Assembly (NCBI GenBank): GCA_964030475.1 | Contig: CAXIPT010000007.1 | Span: 941,072-1,005,071 of the forward strand | Source of the DNA: Tethya wilhelma | Lineage: Eukaryota; Porifera; Demospongiae; Tethyida; Tethyidae | Reading direction: 5' to 3' | DNA length: 64,000 bases | Part shown: positions 52,440 through 63,767 of the stretch, piece after piece | How the letters are laid out: every line of letters starts with the position of its first letter | Numbering within the stretch: the stretch's first letter is position 1 | The notes under the pieces: generated by a model | What the model was told of the DNA's origin: nothing | What the model saw: only the letters and a program-made list of their open reading frames with translations | Database searches by the model: none | Translations under genes and position numbers: made by a program

Positions 52440-55400
52440 CGGACAAGAGGAAGCTCAGCATGCTATTCGGTGTCACCATTCCCTGCTGTCTCTCCATCTT
52501 CTCTGTCATCCTCTTCCTCAGGGTGGGGTTCGTCCTGGGACAGGTAAGTACACACAATCAAGAGACTGCATCATTCTTTCAAGTTTGTGGTGCAGTTTTG
52601 TGTTTTTTCTCTAAAAATATATTTCTCTCTGTAACCTCATATCTAGGCTCAGTTTAGCAACTCAGTAATAACCTAGCCAGGGAAAGCCTACAGGACCCAG
52701 CCTAATATTATCTCTAACATTGATCATGATTTCATGACTTCTGATCTTTCTCTCTCTGTGTCTACAGGCTGGGTTCTGGCAGTCCATGGCTATGCTTGCC
52801 ATTGGCTATGGTGTGGTGATCCTCACTGTTCTCTCCATCTCTGCCATAGCAACCAGTGCCACGGTGGAGGGGGGCGGAGTCTACTGTATCCTAATGCTAA
52901 ATACACAATACGGTACTCTATGTACGTGAGTGTGGCTGTGTACTGACTGGGTCATGTGATCCATATATAGCATTAGTACAATGTTAATTAATTGCAGCGT
53001 GGGGAATATGAATATTGACAAAAACAACTAAATAAAAAAGACAATACACAAATTAACCTATGGTGCCAAACTTGCCAAAAAAAACTGCCAAACACGACCA
53101 AAAATGACTAACAGTTGACAAAAACGACCACTAAGCTTACACAATGTACCATACGTAAGAAAATGTAACTCACTATAACAGAACCAATATCAAACTGAGT
53201 ACCTCTGTGTGCGTTGAAAATAGCTGCTAGGGACCTTGCAATATCGTGATTATTGTCCCATGACTTTTCATTCCTAAACTGAGACTCTCCACATGTTATT
53301 GTCTCTCTGGTCATGGTTGTTGTCCCTTATCTCCCTCTGAGCTGTTACTGAACTGCTCAGATGTAACTCTCCGTTGTTAGGTTTTACTGGCGTTAGTTGT
53401 GGAGAAACAAGTTCATGTCGACCTCCTCTATTTGTCTCTTGAGTTGGAGACTGCTCAAACCGGTTTTGAGGCGGTGTGTTCAAGTCTAACTGGCTAGGAG
53501 GTGTAGAAGTCCGTTCTCCCTGTTGTCCATGTGGCCATGGGTAGTCTGCTTCTCTGCCATATGGTGGGAGTGAGTCTCCTAAGCCTGAGTCTTGTCTGTT
53601 TGTACGGTCTGGAGGAGGTCTTGGAGGTATCTGTGGTTGTGCATCATCGTAATCATCTGATAATTCATTATCCAAGTTAATGATAGGGTCTTGTGCTTCA
53701 CTGTGGTCAGATTCAGAGTCTGATACCGGATCAAGACTTGTAGTGGGAAGGACTTGGGGTGTGGTTATACTTTTACGTCTCTTCCGTGCAGGAGGGTGAT
53801 GTTGTTCCAAAGTGACACGAGAAATTGATTGGTCACTTTCAGTTTGAAATGACGCTAAAGGTTTCGGATGAGTCTCACTCTCCTCCTCCTCTGCACTGAT
53901 CTTGCGTTTGCCACTGCTTGTCTTTATCACACCTTGTAGTGTTTGGTCTTGCAGCTCTGTTGAAGACAATGGCTGCACATCTTGTTTGTTCACTGTAGGG
54001 ACAGTTTGTAATTCGTTTGACTCTTTGTCATTGATAGGTGCAGTTAATGTCTCATAGAGACTTGAGTTAGTATTTCGATCCATAAGATATTAATTTTTTG
54101 AAGAGTCTCTCTTAGTGAAGTTTTATTTTTCTGTTGCTTTTTTCTGTGTTCCATTTCTACTACTTTCACTCCTCTTTTATAATGCTCTGAGCCTCTTGTC
54201 ATCTATTTTTAGCCATTAATACAGCCCATTTTCATTACATCATTAGCCACTTCCTCTTTTAGTATCTACAAACAACCACCTTGTAGCGTTGCCTGTTGCC
54301 CACTCACAGCTGCTTATGTTGTGGTCAGAGGGGGAATTTGTGTTTTTCTTAGTTGAATGAATATCATTAGGGATAGCGTTTGACGTCATTTACACACACA
54401 ATGTATTTTGTATGTGCTGTATCTATATATAAATTTTATAGGCCGTCTCTGGTATGAATTCAATTTTCTATCTCCTAGCTATGAACATTGTAGCAAGCTA
54501 AAGATCTGTTACCTATAGTATGTGACACTGTATATAGTCATTATTGTTATGAATATTGCTATGTGTAGGAATTATAATATTGGAGTTCCAGCTGTTCTCT
54601 TGTTAGGCTATGATTCAGCAGGGGAGAGGTTTTAATGGTATTCATGCAGTATTTTCAGTACTACCAAATCCATTCAGTGTGTTCTTATAGTGCACCCAGT
54701 GAATAGAGGGTTCACTTGCTGTTCTCTGTGGGTGGTATGGGATGTCTTTTGTTAGTGGGATGACTTGGCTATAATTTATGCTTATCTGATTTTGATTGTC
54801 ACTTAATTTGAACACATGATTCAACTTTAATTTCCACCATACATGGAATACTCCAGATTCCTTTGTAAGAGAACATATATGGAAGTTTCCAGATAGATTT
54901 ACAAATAGTTGTGAATACTCCTTTGTGCATTTTGACCAACTTTGGATCAACTTAAAAGGGTACTGCATTTGGAAAAGTTTGGTTTATTCTATTTTAGTGG
55001 AAATTATCAGATCATGTGCAGATACTGAGTCATTGACATGTGACTACATATTAAAATTACATATCCTATTAGAATATTGTAACATCCTGTTAGGGTGGAA
55101 ACTAAGATCCAATACTCTATTGCAGGTTGTTGCACAATTGAGAAATTGGTACCGTATATGGTTTAAGATTTAATTCTTCAGATATGACCTAAATCCGATA
55201 TTCACGGGCTCACATGATCTCTTGCATGTCTTTTTATTGCAGTTTCCATAGTATCGATAACTGGCAACCGCGCTTGTCCATTGGTTGTGTACATTTTGTA
55301 TGAGTCGCCATGGTGTATTTTTATTATCAATTGGCAATGAATTTGATTAAAATGTATACATGTGTGCAAGTTTTTGGTAGGATATGGCACTGAGGAGGTA

Positions 55401-56529
55401 TTGCACGTCCACTTGTGCATGTCTTGTGATTAAATGTTTTGCTGGTTTAGCAAATGGAAGAATGACATCATGAAATTTAATTTGAGTCCTAAAAATAAGA
55501 TCACTAGCTAGCATGGCCGTGTGTGGCAACAGATGATCGGATCGTGAATTATTGTCACATGAGGGGTCAAGTAGACGTAGGCTTCATCTGTAATACCCTG
55601 ATACAATCTTTAGCAGAAACAGAGTTTTACTAAGAAAAACAGCCAAACAACTTATGTCCATATGTAAGACCTCCTCGTAAAATGTTCATAACAGCTCACT
55701 GTTGGTCCACTATCTGCACAAATACATGTTTGATTGAGGTAGTTTTTCATTGTGAGTTCCTTAGCTGTTCTCTCTCAGTCATGATCAGCAGGGCATTGGG
55801 TCCAGAGTTCGGTGGTTCCGTTGGAGTCATCTTCTTTGTGGCCAACATCTTTGCATCGGCAGCCTACATCATTGGTGAGTGAATACCAACACACGATGGA
55901 CAATATACACTTATGTATGTATGTATCGTATATATAGCTAGAAATTTTCAAAGAGTATAAATTTCGCTGTTTTCATGGATCGTCTGTGATCTGTGAAAAT
56001 TTTATTCCTCGAAAATTTCTAGCCATACAGTATGGATGTATGTATGTATGTGTTAGCCTTGTCACTGTGTGAAGTCTAAGGGAAGAGCCTGGGGACGAGG
56101 CTATGTATATGTGTGTCCTATATATCACTGTTGTCTTTTCCATAACAATAGTCATTTATGGAAAGTGCCACTAAGGATTGACAAACTCACAATTGAAGAT
56201 TCGCTGAAACTGTATAATTATTGTGACAATTGCATGGCCCTGGGAAATACCTGGTTTATTAGCTGCATATGTCTCATACATAAATGATCTTTGTACTAGG
56301 TAAAAATGTATAGAACTAACGTTGACATGGTTCTCTCTCTCCTAGGTTTTGTTGAAGCTCTCACCAGTAACCTTGGAGTAGGTGGGGCATTGCTGGAGCC
56401 TCACTGTGGTTTGAGCTGCGGTATTCCCACCAACGACTACTGGTACAACTTCCTGTACGGGACCACAGTCCTTCTGGTCTGTCTGTGGGTGTGTCTCATT
56501 GGAGCAGGTCAGTCGGAGGGAATGTGGAT

Positions 56530-56591
<62 letters not shown>

Positions 56592-57451
56592 GCCTCTTTT
56601 GCACTAGGAATGGAGGCTAAGTTTCTTCTTTCTCCACCCTCTTGTGATCTAACTTGATTATGTTGGGATTTGGGGTTGAGATGTGTCTCTGATAAACGCT
56701 GTCTGTTTACTGTTCGTGAGTTGTCCCTTGTTTTCTATATTTAGGCATGTTTGCAAAAGCCACTTTCATCATTTTCTGTGCTGTTATGATTTCTCTCTTC
56801 TCCATGATGGTAAGTCAGTATAATTCTATAGAGTTGTAAATATACTCTGTTATATAAACATATGTATGTAATTCCTTATGATGGTTCTACTTCAATGTGT
56901 GTTAAACAATGCAGTTCAGTTTTGGTTTTGAGGAAGAAAAATTTGGTATACCTGTACCGAAAGAGAACTCTGTTTATCTTGTAAGTTTCACAATGCTCAA
57001 TACATCCAGCTATTAGCCTCATCCCCAGGCCCCTCCTTCCTTGAAATACAAGGAAGTAGAGGCCTGAAGACAAGGCATGCTATGGCATTGATAATGTAGA
57101 GGTTATTATTTGATGCATGGGTGCTATCTTTCTGGCCAGGAGAGTTATGGAAATGAGTCTCTGTTGAACTATACCAGTTGGAGTTGGCATACTTTCAGAG
57201 GAAGCTTGAGTGTAAGTACTCCATGTATTGTACATTAGGTACACTCACATATACATGCATGCAGATCCTTTCAAACAGCATACTTACATGGGTTTTTAAG
57301 TTAAGTACTTGTGTGTATGTATTATTCATTGTAGGAGTTCATGTGGTTCATGCCAATCAGTCCTTTGTGGTTCTTGTGCCAGCACATGATTCCATGTTGT
57401 TGGCTACATTGATTGCTGAGACATGGCAGCTTGTAGCTGACCAACTGACAG

Positions 57452-57486
<35 letters not shown>

Positions 57487-58491
57487 GCTTTATCTGACAG
57501 TGTCTGAGTCACCATGTGCTAGCCTCATTGCCAGGCTCCTCCTTTGCGAATGTTTTTAAGAATATGAGGCTAACCCTGTGCCACTAACTGTTGTGTTGAT
57601 ATTGTCACCAAATCCTGTTTACAAGTATCTTATCACCAGAGTCCACACTACAGCTGTAGTAGTTACTGGAAGTAGAGAATCCCCTTTCCCAAAGAGGATA
57701 TGGTTTCTTCAAATGTTCAAAGATTTCTGACAATCTCTTCCTGTTGTAGATCCTAGCTTACTGGGTTAGTTCTTAAGAATGTCTTAGCCCAGCAGCTTAT
57801 AGGGTTGTTATCTCTTCCTGTTTGAATACATCAATCTGCTGTGGCTGTTCCTGATCATTTTGAAAATTTTCCTGTGTGTCACTTGTGAAAACAATGATGG
57901 TTGTTTATGTTTCTATAGTTACAACAGGCAGGATGTGATGTGGCCTCTTGTGTTTGTATACAATGTCACCCTCCATTACTCAGATCACACTGGTTGTTGC
58001 AGCTGTGTATGATTAGCCTCATTTCACTGGGTCTTCCTTCATAAAATTTAATATTTCCTTCCGAGATAACATGATTCTAGAAGCGACGCTAGTATTCTGT
58101 CATGTTGTAGTATCTTGCATGTCATTCAGTCAAACTACACGGTACTTTTGTTTACATACACAATGTCTGCTCCATTAGTCAGCAATTTCACCACAGCTGC
58201 GTAATGTAGATGTAGTTCTATTTTTATACTCTATTTATGTACACTCCTTTGTATGTATGTATGTATGTATACAGTCGAACTACACCATTGATTACAGTCA
58301 AGACAACACTATGGACTTTGCACGAGTGTTTGCTATCATGTTCAATGGATGCACAGGCATCATGGGTAAGAGATAGAGTCACTGAGTCACTGAGTCACTG
58401 TGAGTGTTTTCACACAATGTGTATACTAGCCTTGTTCTTAGGCTTTTTAGAACAATTGTCTACCAGGCTATCATGATACAATGATCACTGC

Positions 58492-58524
<33 letters not shown>

Positions 58525-58829
58525 ATTATGTGACCCCTCCCTCTCTGATTGGTTCCAGCTGGTGCTAACATCTCTGGTGAGTTGAAGAGCCCCAGTGTCT
58601 CCATTCCCCTGGGCACTCTCATGGCCTGTGGGCTCACCTTTGGTGTCTACATAGTGCTCTGTGAGTCTCTCTCTACCAGTTTATATGTGGATAAATAATG
58701 AATGTGTAATGTATGTTTCAGTTGAAACTTGAATGTTTGATTGTGTGGTTGTTCTTTCATTTTGCAGTTACATTTTCAGCGTTCACTTGCAATAGATATC
58801 TACTAATTCACAACTACAACTACCTCCAG

Positions 58830-58872
<43 letters not shown>

Positions 58873-59262
58873 GACTAAAGAAGTATCGCTTGCTTGACAC
58901 TGGGTGTTGTTTATTTTGACACTGAACACCATTAGCTATGATTGTGAACCTTCAGTTTGACTTGAAAACAAAACATCGTTGTGTTTGTGTCATCAACTTA
59001 ATAGAACTGTCTCCTCTCTCTCTCTGTATGTCCTCCTCTCTTGCAGTACATTAACGTGCAGGCTCCTCTCATCACACTAGGGGTGTTTGCGGCCACACTG
59101 TCAGCATCACTGTCCAATCTCATTGGAGCATCACGAGTCTTACAAGCGCTGGCAAAAGACAGACTGTTCAGTAAGAAAATAAAATCATTCACAAAGAAAC
59201 TTGGCCTCATACTACCTAAGAGTTTAGAACAAGTACAAGATCTATGACATGTGTGTGTGTTT

Positions 59263-59355
<93 letters not shown>

Positions 59356-59865
59356 CCTCCCTCCCTTACCAGGTGGTATCCTGCATCCCTTCACGTGGAC
59401 AATTGGTAAAAGTGCCAATCCCATTCCAGCTGTCCTTCTCTCATGGTTTCTTGTACAGGTATAAGAGCCCCCCTCTATCCTTTAATTCCCAAATACATTC
59501 ACAGCTAGCTCTGTAAACCAGCCCCCCCATTCATCATCTATTATCTTGCTATACATACTGTCCATTCACATAATTATAGATCACTCTGTTCCTTGGTAAG
59601 CTCAATGCCATTGCTCCATTGGTGACCATGTTCTTCCTTGTCTCCTATGGAGTGGTCAACCTAGCCTGTTTCGCTCTCAAAATGGCCTCTGCACCCAACT
59701 TCAGGTGAGCTAGGTTTAGATTGAATTTCACAACTAGGTTATGGATTGTGAGAAAGTGAATCTTTTTTTTTTCTTTCTACAGACCTACGTTTCAAGTGTA
59801 TGCCAGATATACATGTAAGTGGTATGGATATGGTCTTGTTGATGATAGCTAGATTTCATGTTTTN

Positions 59866-59928
<63 letters not shown>

Positions 59929-60123
59929 GCTGCTCTTGGAGCTCTCAGTTGTATCATTCTCATGTTTGTCATTGATCCCAAGTATGCTGGTCTCACAATA
60001 GGTACACAGCTGTGCTAAATTTCTTTATGAATCTCATGAATTACTCATAACATTCATGATGTGTTTGAACCTCATTATACATGCCCACACATAATTTTTG
60101 TTTAATATCTACGTATATACTCA

Positions 60124-60162
<39 letters not shown>

Positions 60163-61632
60163 GCTCTCTGCAGCTGTGATGGTGTGTCTGTTTGTCTACA
60201 TATTGATCCGTGGTCCGGCCACGCCCTGGGGCGATGTATCCCAGGCCCTCATCTACCATCAAGTGCGGAAGTACCTCCTGCGATTGGACATCAGGAAGAG
60301 CCACGTCAAGTTTTGGAGACCAGAGGTAAGACTGCTGGTTAGGTAAAGGTCGCCAAAAGAAGAAACACATAGATGTGAATGTTTGCAATTTTTGTCTTTT
60401 CTAAATTTCTTTTCTTGTTAGATTCTGCTGCTGGTGGCTAACCCTCGTTCGGCTTATAATCTGATACAGTTTACAAATGATCTTAAGAAGGTATTGTTGC
60501 GTGCCAGTTTCTGTTGGTTTTTTTTGCTGACTTACTTTTAACAGTCAATAATTTGTCAGACTAATTTCTCTATTAATCGCTGCATGGGAAGGCGTACAAA
60601 GTCAAGACTTATAATACTGATCATAAAAGTTGTGTTGTTTTTTTTCTTTTCAGGGAGGACTCTATGTGTTGGGACATGTCATACCGAGGCAGTTCAGTAG
60701 AGAGGTACATTCACTGCCCGCACTTCAACATTAATATATATATACACATTATTTAACCACACACACACATACGCATGTGTACTGTAGACGGCTAGATATC
60801 ATGCTGACCAACTCAATGCTTGGCTGACTTTCGTCGAAATTTCAAAGATCAAAGCTTTTGTGGAACTAACAATTTCTCCTACAATCCGCTCAGGAGCACA
60901 GAGTCTACTTGCTGTAAGTGTAGTACCAAAAGAGTTAAAATTACAATGTTGCCATGACAATAGGTTTAAAAATTAACCGTTTTGTCTTTCCGGAAATGTT
61001 GAACTAAGAGAAATGAAAAGGGTTAATGTTTTATTGTTACCATAACAACATATTTAAATATTAATCCTTTTATCTCTATCTCTATGCAGACGTCTGGACT
61101 AGGAGCAATGAAACCTAATACGCTAGCCATGGGGTTCTTCAACGAGTCCCTCCCTATTGACCAGCTGGGAGCTCTGAAGGTGAAGCTGCAGAAGAGACCT
61201 CAAGTTGTCCGATCTCTCATCAAGGACATGTCAGTGGAGAAGTTTGATATTGTCAATGATCAGCTGCCAAGACTAAGAGTAACAGTGAGTGGAATTTAAG
61301 AAAGAAATACAAAATCAGTTTTGTTGGAATTTGTAAATGCATGTACAGACTTAATGTGCATTAATAAGACACTAATGAAGCATGCATGAATGTAACACAC
61401 TCACACTCACAGCCAGGTGGGCAGCTACTGACTCTAGATGACTACATTGGCATCATACAGGTAGGTGGTTGGAGCTAGTTAACCTACTGGTAGCTATATA
61501 CAACATACAATAAGTGATGATAACCTCTTACGTTTGGTATATTTATAGGATGCCAAAATGATGGGCAAGAATGTGTGCATTATGAGACAGTAAGCTTCCC
61601 TAAATTGTCCAAATATTTTTGTCATGACCTGA

Positions 61633-61682
<50 letters not shown>

Positions 61683-62410
61683 AGTTTTGAGAACTTGGAC
61701 ACCAAGCAGCTCAGGAACAAACCCTACATTGATGTGTGGCCACTCCAAGTTCGCTTTGAGCAGGAGTTTGACCACACCTTCATGTTAGTGTTACAACTGG
61801 CCTGTGTCCTCCACATGAAACAGGACTGGAAGTCAACTAAAATCAGAATATTTGTGATCATTGAAAGTAGGTGCAATGATCATGATATTGATATTGATAT
61901 TGATATTGATATTGATATTGATATTGATATTGATATTGATATTGATATTGGTATTGGTATTGATATTGATGCTGATGCTGATGCTAATACTGGTGCTGAT
62001 ACTGATATTGATATTTGATTCGATTTGTTTCAGATGAGAATGGAACTGAACGTGAGATTCTTGAAGAATTACTTATGGACACGAGAATAGGAGCTTCAGT
62101 ACATGTTAGTGATCAATTTCACTGTCCTAACACACTTTACTTGATACTAACACAATCTGATTGATACTAACACACTCTTGTTTCATCTCGCAGTTGCTTC
62201 AACCACCTGAAAACGAAAACTTTTGCACCTTCACCGAGAGTTTTAGAAGTGGTGCTCAATTTGGAAAGAGCTTGCAGTATCATCGTGAGATCAATGCGCT
62301 CATCCAGCGTTACTCTGGCTCAGCTGGTGTCGTTCTAACATCCCTACCTCCCATCCCAAGAGATTTAGCGCTAGCACCGAGTTACCTCGCTGAGATGGAT
62401 GCACTTTCAG

Positions 62411-62445
<35 letters not shown>

Positions 62446-62703
62446 TGTGTGAGTAAGTGAGTGAGTGGGTGTGTTGGGTGAGGTATTATGATGTAAACGT
62501 CTCTGTTTTCAAGTTATAATTAAGTTTGCATTGTTCCTTATTACGTTTATGAAGGTTAATTGTTGTACATATCTTCCCACTCACCCACATACACACACAC
62601 TTGTTTCTCCTCCTCTGCTCCATGCACCCTGGCAGCCAACATTGGTCCCATACTGATGGTGTATGGCAATATGCCAGTCATGTCAACAACACTGAAACAC
62701 TAG
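51487..62703 (+). CDS. SLC12A9: SLC12A9-type cation-chloride cotransporter family protein (complete)
   Basis: Twenty-seven exons: 51487-51733, 52440-52543, 52768-52885, 55779-55874, 56346-56507, 56745-56809, 56915-56980, 57140-57211, 58275-58365, 58559-58660, 58768-58829, 59047-59170, 59373-59458, 59580-59704, 59783-59814, 59930-60001, 60174-60325, 60422-60490, 60654-60704, 60788-60913, 61090-61284, 61413-61460, 61549-61589, 61685-61866, 62034-62104, 62194-62410 and 62636-62703. They sum to 2844 nt, an open 947-residue frame. A polar N-terminus precedes about 12 membrane segments ([70 protein letters not shown]). The cytosolic half has [30 protein letters not shown] and [16 protein letters not shown], which mark the SLC12A9 branch rather than NKCC or KCC. 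Transport substrate in sponges is unknown. The exon 11 donor is GC (CAG|GCACAC), the only non-GT site. Confidence 0.92.
52403..52439. repeat. AC microsatellite forming the SLC12A9 exon 2 acceptor
   Basis: The AC run ends ACACAG directly at the exon 2 border (52440), so the microsatellite itself supplies the 3' splice site. Confidence 0.85.
52886..53273. other. Start of the 2.9-kb SLC12A9 intron 3
   Basis: Includes loose repeats of AAACGACCAAA and TTGACAAAAACGACC (53020-53135) and a short minus-strand frame at 53108-53314 without a recognisable domain. Confidence 0.4.
53274..54083 (-). CDS. Unassigned 269-residue intronless ORF, antisense in an SLC12A9 intron
   Basis: A single open frame on the minus strand begins [16 protein letters not shown] and ends in RRVSV-like sequence. 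It is polar and low in hydrophobics, with two basic clusters ([26 protein letters not shown]) that could be nuclear signals, an acidic serine stretch ([11 protein letters not shown]), and Pro-rich parts ([11 protein letters not shown]). No family is recognised. It lies in an intron that is unusually long for this gene, so it may be a retroposed gene or the remnant of a mobile element. A 269-codon frame in AT-rich DNA is unlikely by chance, but nothing shows expression. Confidence 0.45.
   Translation of the reverse strand: MDRNTNSSLYETLTAPINDKESNELQTVPTVNKQDVQPLSSTELQDQTLQGVIKTSSGKRKISAEEEESETHPKPLASFQTESDQSISRVTLEQHHPPARKRRKSITTPQVLPTTSLDPVSDSESDHSEAQDPIINLDNELSDDYDDAQPQIPPRPPPDRTNRQDSGLGDSLPPYGREADYPWPHGQQGERTSTPPSQLDLNTPPQNRFEQSPTQETNRGGRHELVSPQLTPVKPNNGELHLSSSVTAQREIRDNNHDQRDNNMWRVSV
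54084..55778. other. Remainder of SLC12A9 intron 3
   Basis: About 1.7 kb with several short minus-strand frames (54642-54968, 55202-55420, 55347-55529) that resemble pieces of one decayed coding sequence but match no family I know. It may belong with the ORF at 53274-54083 as one old insertion. Confidence 0.35.
55943..56032. mobile_element. Small inverted-repeat element in SLC12A9 intron 4
   Basis: TAGAAATTTTCAAAGAGTAT and CTCGAAAATTTCTAGCCATA are inverted ends around a CATGGATCGTCTGTGATCTG hairpin core. About 90 bp. Confidence 0.65.
56055..56106. repeat. AGCCT hairpin repeat
   Basis: TTAGCCTTGTCACTGTGTGA pairs imperfectly with GAGCCTGGGGACGAGGCTAT. Same family as 16138 and 57010. Confidence 0.55.
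56530..56589. repeat. CT microsatellite in SLC12A9 intron 5
   Basis: Pure CT run of about 60 bp shortly after the exon 5 donor. Confidence 0.9.
57010..57085. repeat. AGCCT/CCAGG hairpin repeat in SLC12A9 intron 7
   Basis: TTAGCCTCATCCCCAGGCCC, CTCCTTCCTTG, a short loop, then CAAGGAAG, GAGGCCTGAAGACAAGGC form a long hairpin of about 70 bp. Confidence 0.75.
57522..57580. repeat. AGCCT hairpin repeat in SLC12A9 intron 8
   Basis: CTAGCCTCATTGCCAGGCTC and the mirrored ATATGAGGCTAACC form a short imperfect hairpin. A further partial copy is at 58425-58475. Confidence 0.6.
59268..59351. repeat. CT microsatellite before SLC12A9 exon 13
   Basis: CT run of about 84 bp leads through CCCTCC repeats into the exon 13 acceptor (TTACCAG), acting as the polypyrimidine tract. 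Confidence 0.9.
59865..59925. repeat. CT microsatellite with a single N before SLC12A9 exon 16
   Basis: N at 59865 followed by CT repeats that end CTCTGCAG at the exon 16 acceptor. Unlike other joins, the gene continues in frame across this N. Confidence 0.9.
61877..62018. repeat. GATATT hexanucleotide array in SLC12A9 intron 24
   Basis: About 22 units of GATATT with late variants (GGTATT, GATGCT, AATACT) fill most of a 167-bp intron. Unspliced, it would read as an Asp-Ile repeat, but the GT and AG borders are clear. Confidence 0.9.
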
Positions 62704-63356
62704 CATAGAGAGAGAGAGAGAATTTTTATAGCAAATTATTATAGGTGCTGCTTTGAGCATGCATGCAGGTTAAGTTTGTGAATGATTTGCTGCAGCATAA
62801 TATCGATTATAAGACCTTGATTTGATTTAATAATTATGCTTTTTTGTCTTGACATATAATGCTACAGCATCAAGTGTGTGTGTATAACTTGTTGTGTTCA
62901 TTATTAATTTGAAGTGCAGGAAATTATTATATATAATTACACAGGTTCATTATAGGATATATTCATCTTATCACAATTTTTTGTGTGTGTTATGTGAGTT
63001 AAAGTTTTATAAATTTTGAGAATAAATTTTTCATAGACAATATTAATTACTGTGAGAGATTGAGTGCATGCATACAATAGTGCAAACAGGTCGGTTGAAT
63101 AACAATAACATGGTATATTATATAGATCAAGCATGTCATGAACGAACGTGCACATAAATAAATTATGGTCAATAAAGTTGACAGACTTTCTATAGCAAAT
63201 GTATAACAAGAATAATAGTTTGAAATATACCTGTAACATGACATATTGCGTTGCAGTTAATTTGTAAAGAATGTAACATAGAGACAGTCATGTAACAATA
63301 ATTAATAATACATAAAATTTAATTATAAGTATAAATGGTCAAATAAGGTCAACGCT
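62704..63356. other. Intergenic region between convergent 3' ends
   Basis: AT-rich 650 bp between the SLC12A9 stop and the stop of the minus-strand C2 gene. AATAAA-type signals occur on both strands (for example near 63020 and 63160). No gene is seen. Confidence 0.5.
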
Positions 63357-63641
63357 CTACATACAGAGTGGTAATTTGCCACTGTTAATGGTGTAGCCAT
63401 TAATAGAGTTCGTCTGAGACACTGTCGACATTGAGCGTGTGTGGCTGCCTCCAGTGGCAGGCTCTAAGGAGTACCAGTTTGTGAGGGTCTTGTGAGGGTC
63501 GGAGGTAAACTCTTTCCAGAAGGAGGTCTGTTTGAAGTGGACCCGGCCGATGGGGAGGTCCTTCACGACCTTGTGGTCCATGACGGAGATTGTCATCTGG
63601 CAGAGATGGAGTTCATGGAGCTTGATGTTGAAGTTGAAGAT
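63357..63641 (-). CDS. Synaptotagmin-type C2 domain, last exon (partial gene)
   Basis: One minus-strand exon with acceptor CACATACAG encodes about 94 residues: the second half of a C2 domain (FNFNIKLHELHLCQMTISVM, DHKVVKDLPIGRV, KEFTSDPHKTLTNWYSLEP) followed by a short Ser/Thr-rich tail and a stop. The pattern of IxVMDHKVV..IGRV..W...L and final NWYxL is typical of the last C2 domain of synaptotagmins and related membrane-trafficking proteins. Upstream exons lie beyond the microsatellite and were not recognised before the window ends. Which family member it is cannot be told from one exon. Confidence 0.8.
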   Translation of the reverse strand: MFNFNIKLHELHLCQMTISVMDHKVVKDLPIGRVHFKQTSFWKEFTSDPHKTLTNWYSLEPATGGSHTRSMSTVSQTNSINGYTINSGKLPLCM

Positions 63642-63646
63642 CTGTA

Positions 63647-63654
<8 letters not shown>

Positions 63655-63711
<57 letters not shown>

Positions 63712-63712
63712 N

Positions 63713-63755
<43 letters not shown>

Positions 63756-63767
63756 GTGTGTGTGTGT
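63655..63767. repeat. GT microsatellite with a single N
   Basis: GT run with an N at 63712 just upstream (on the coding strand) of the C2 exon acceptor. The final 230 bp of the window show no exon. Confidence 0.9.

Noticed and set aside
53108..53314. Second small frame overlapping the 53274-54083 ORF as a frameshift product
   Set aside because: The overlap is short and no slippery site or family match supports a joined product.
62937..63244. Overlapping minus-strand frames in the SLC12A9 3' flank
   Set aside because: AT-rich, hydrophobic random-looking translations with no splice or family support.
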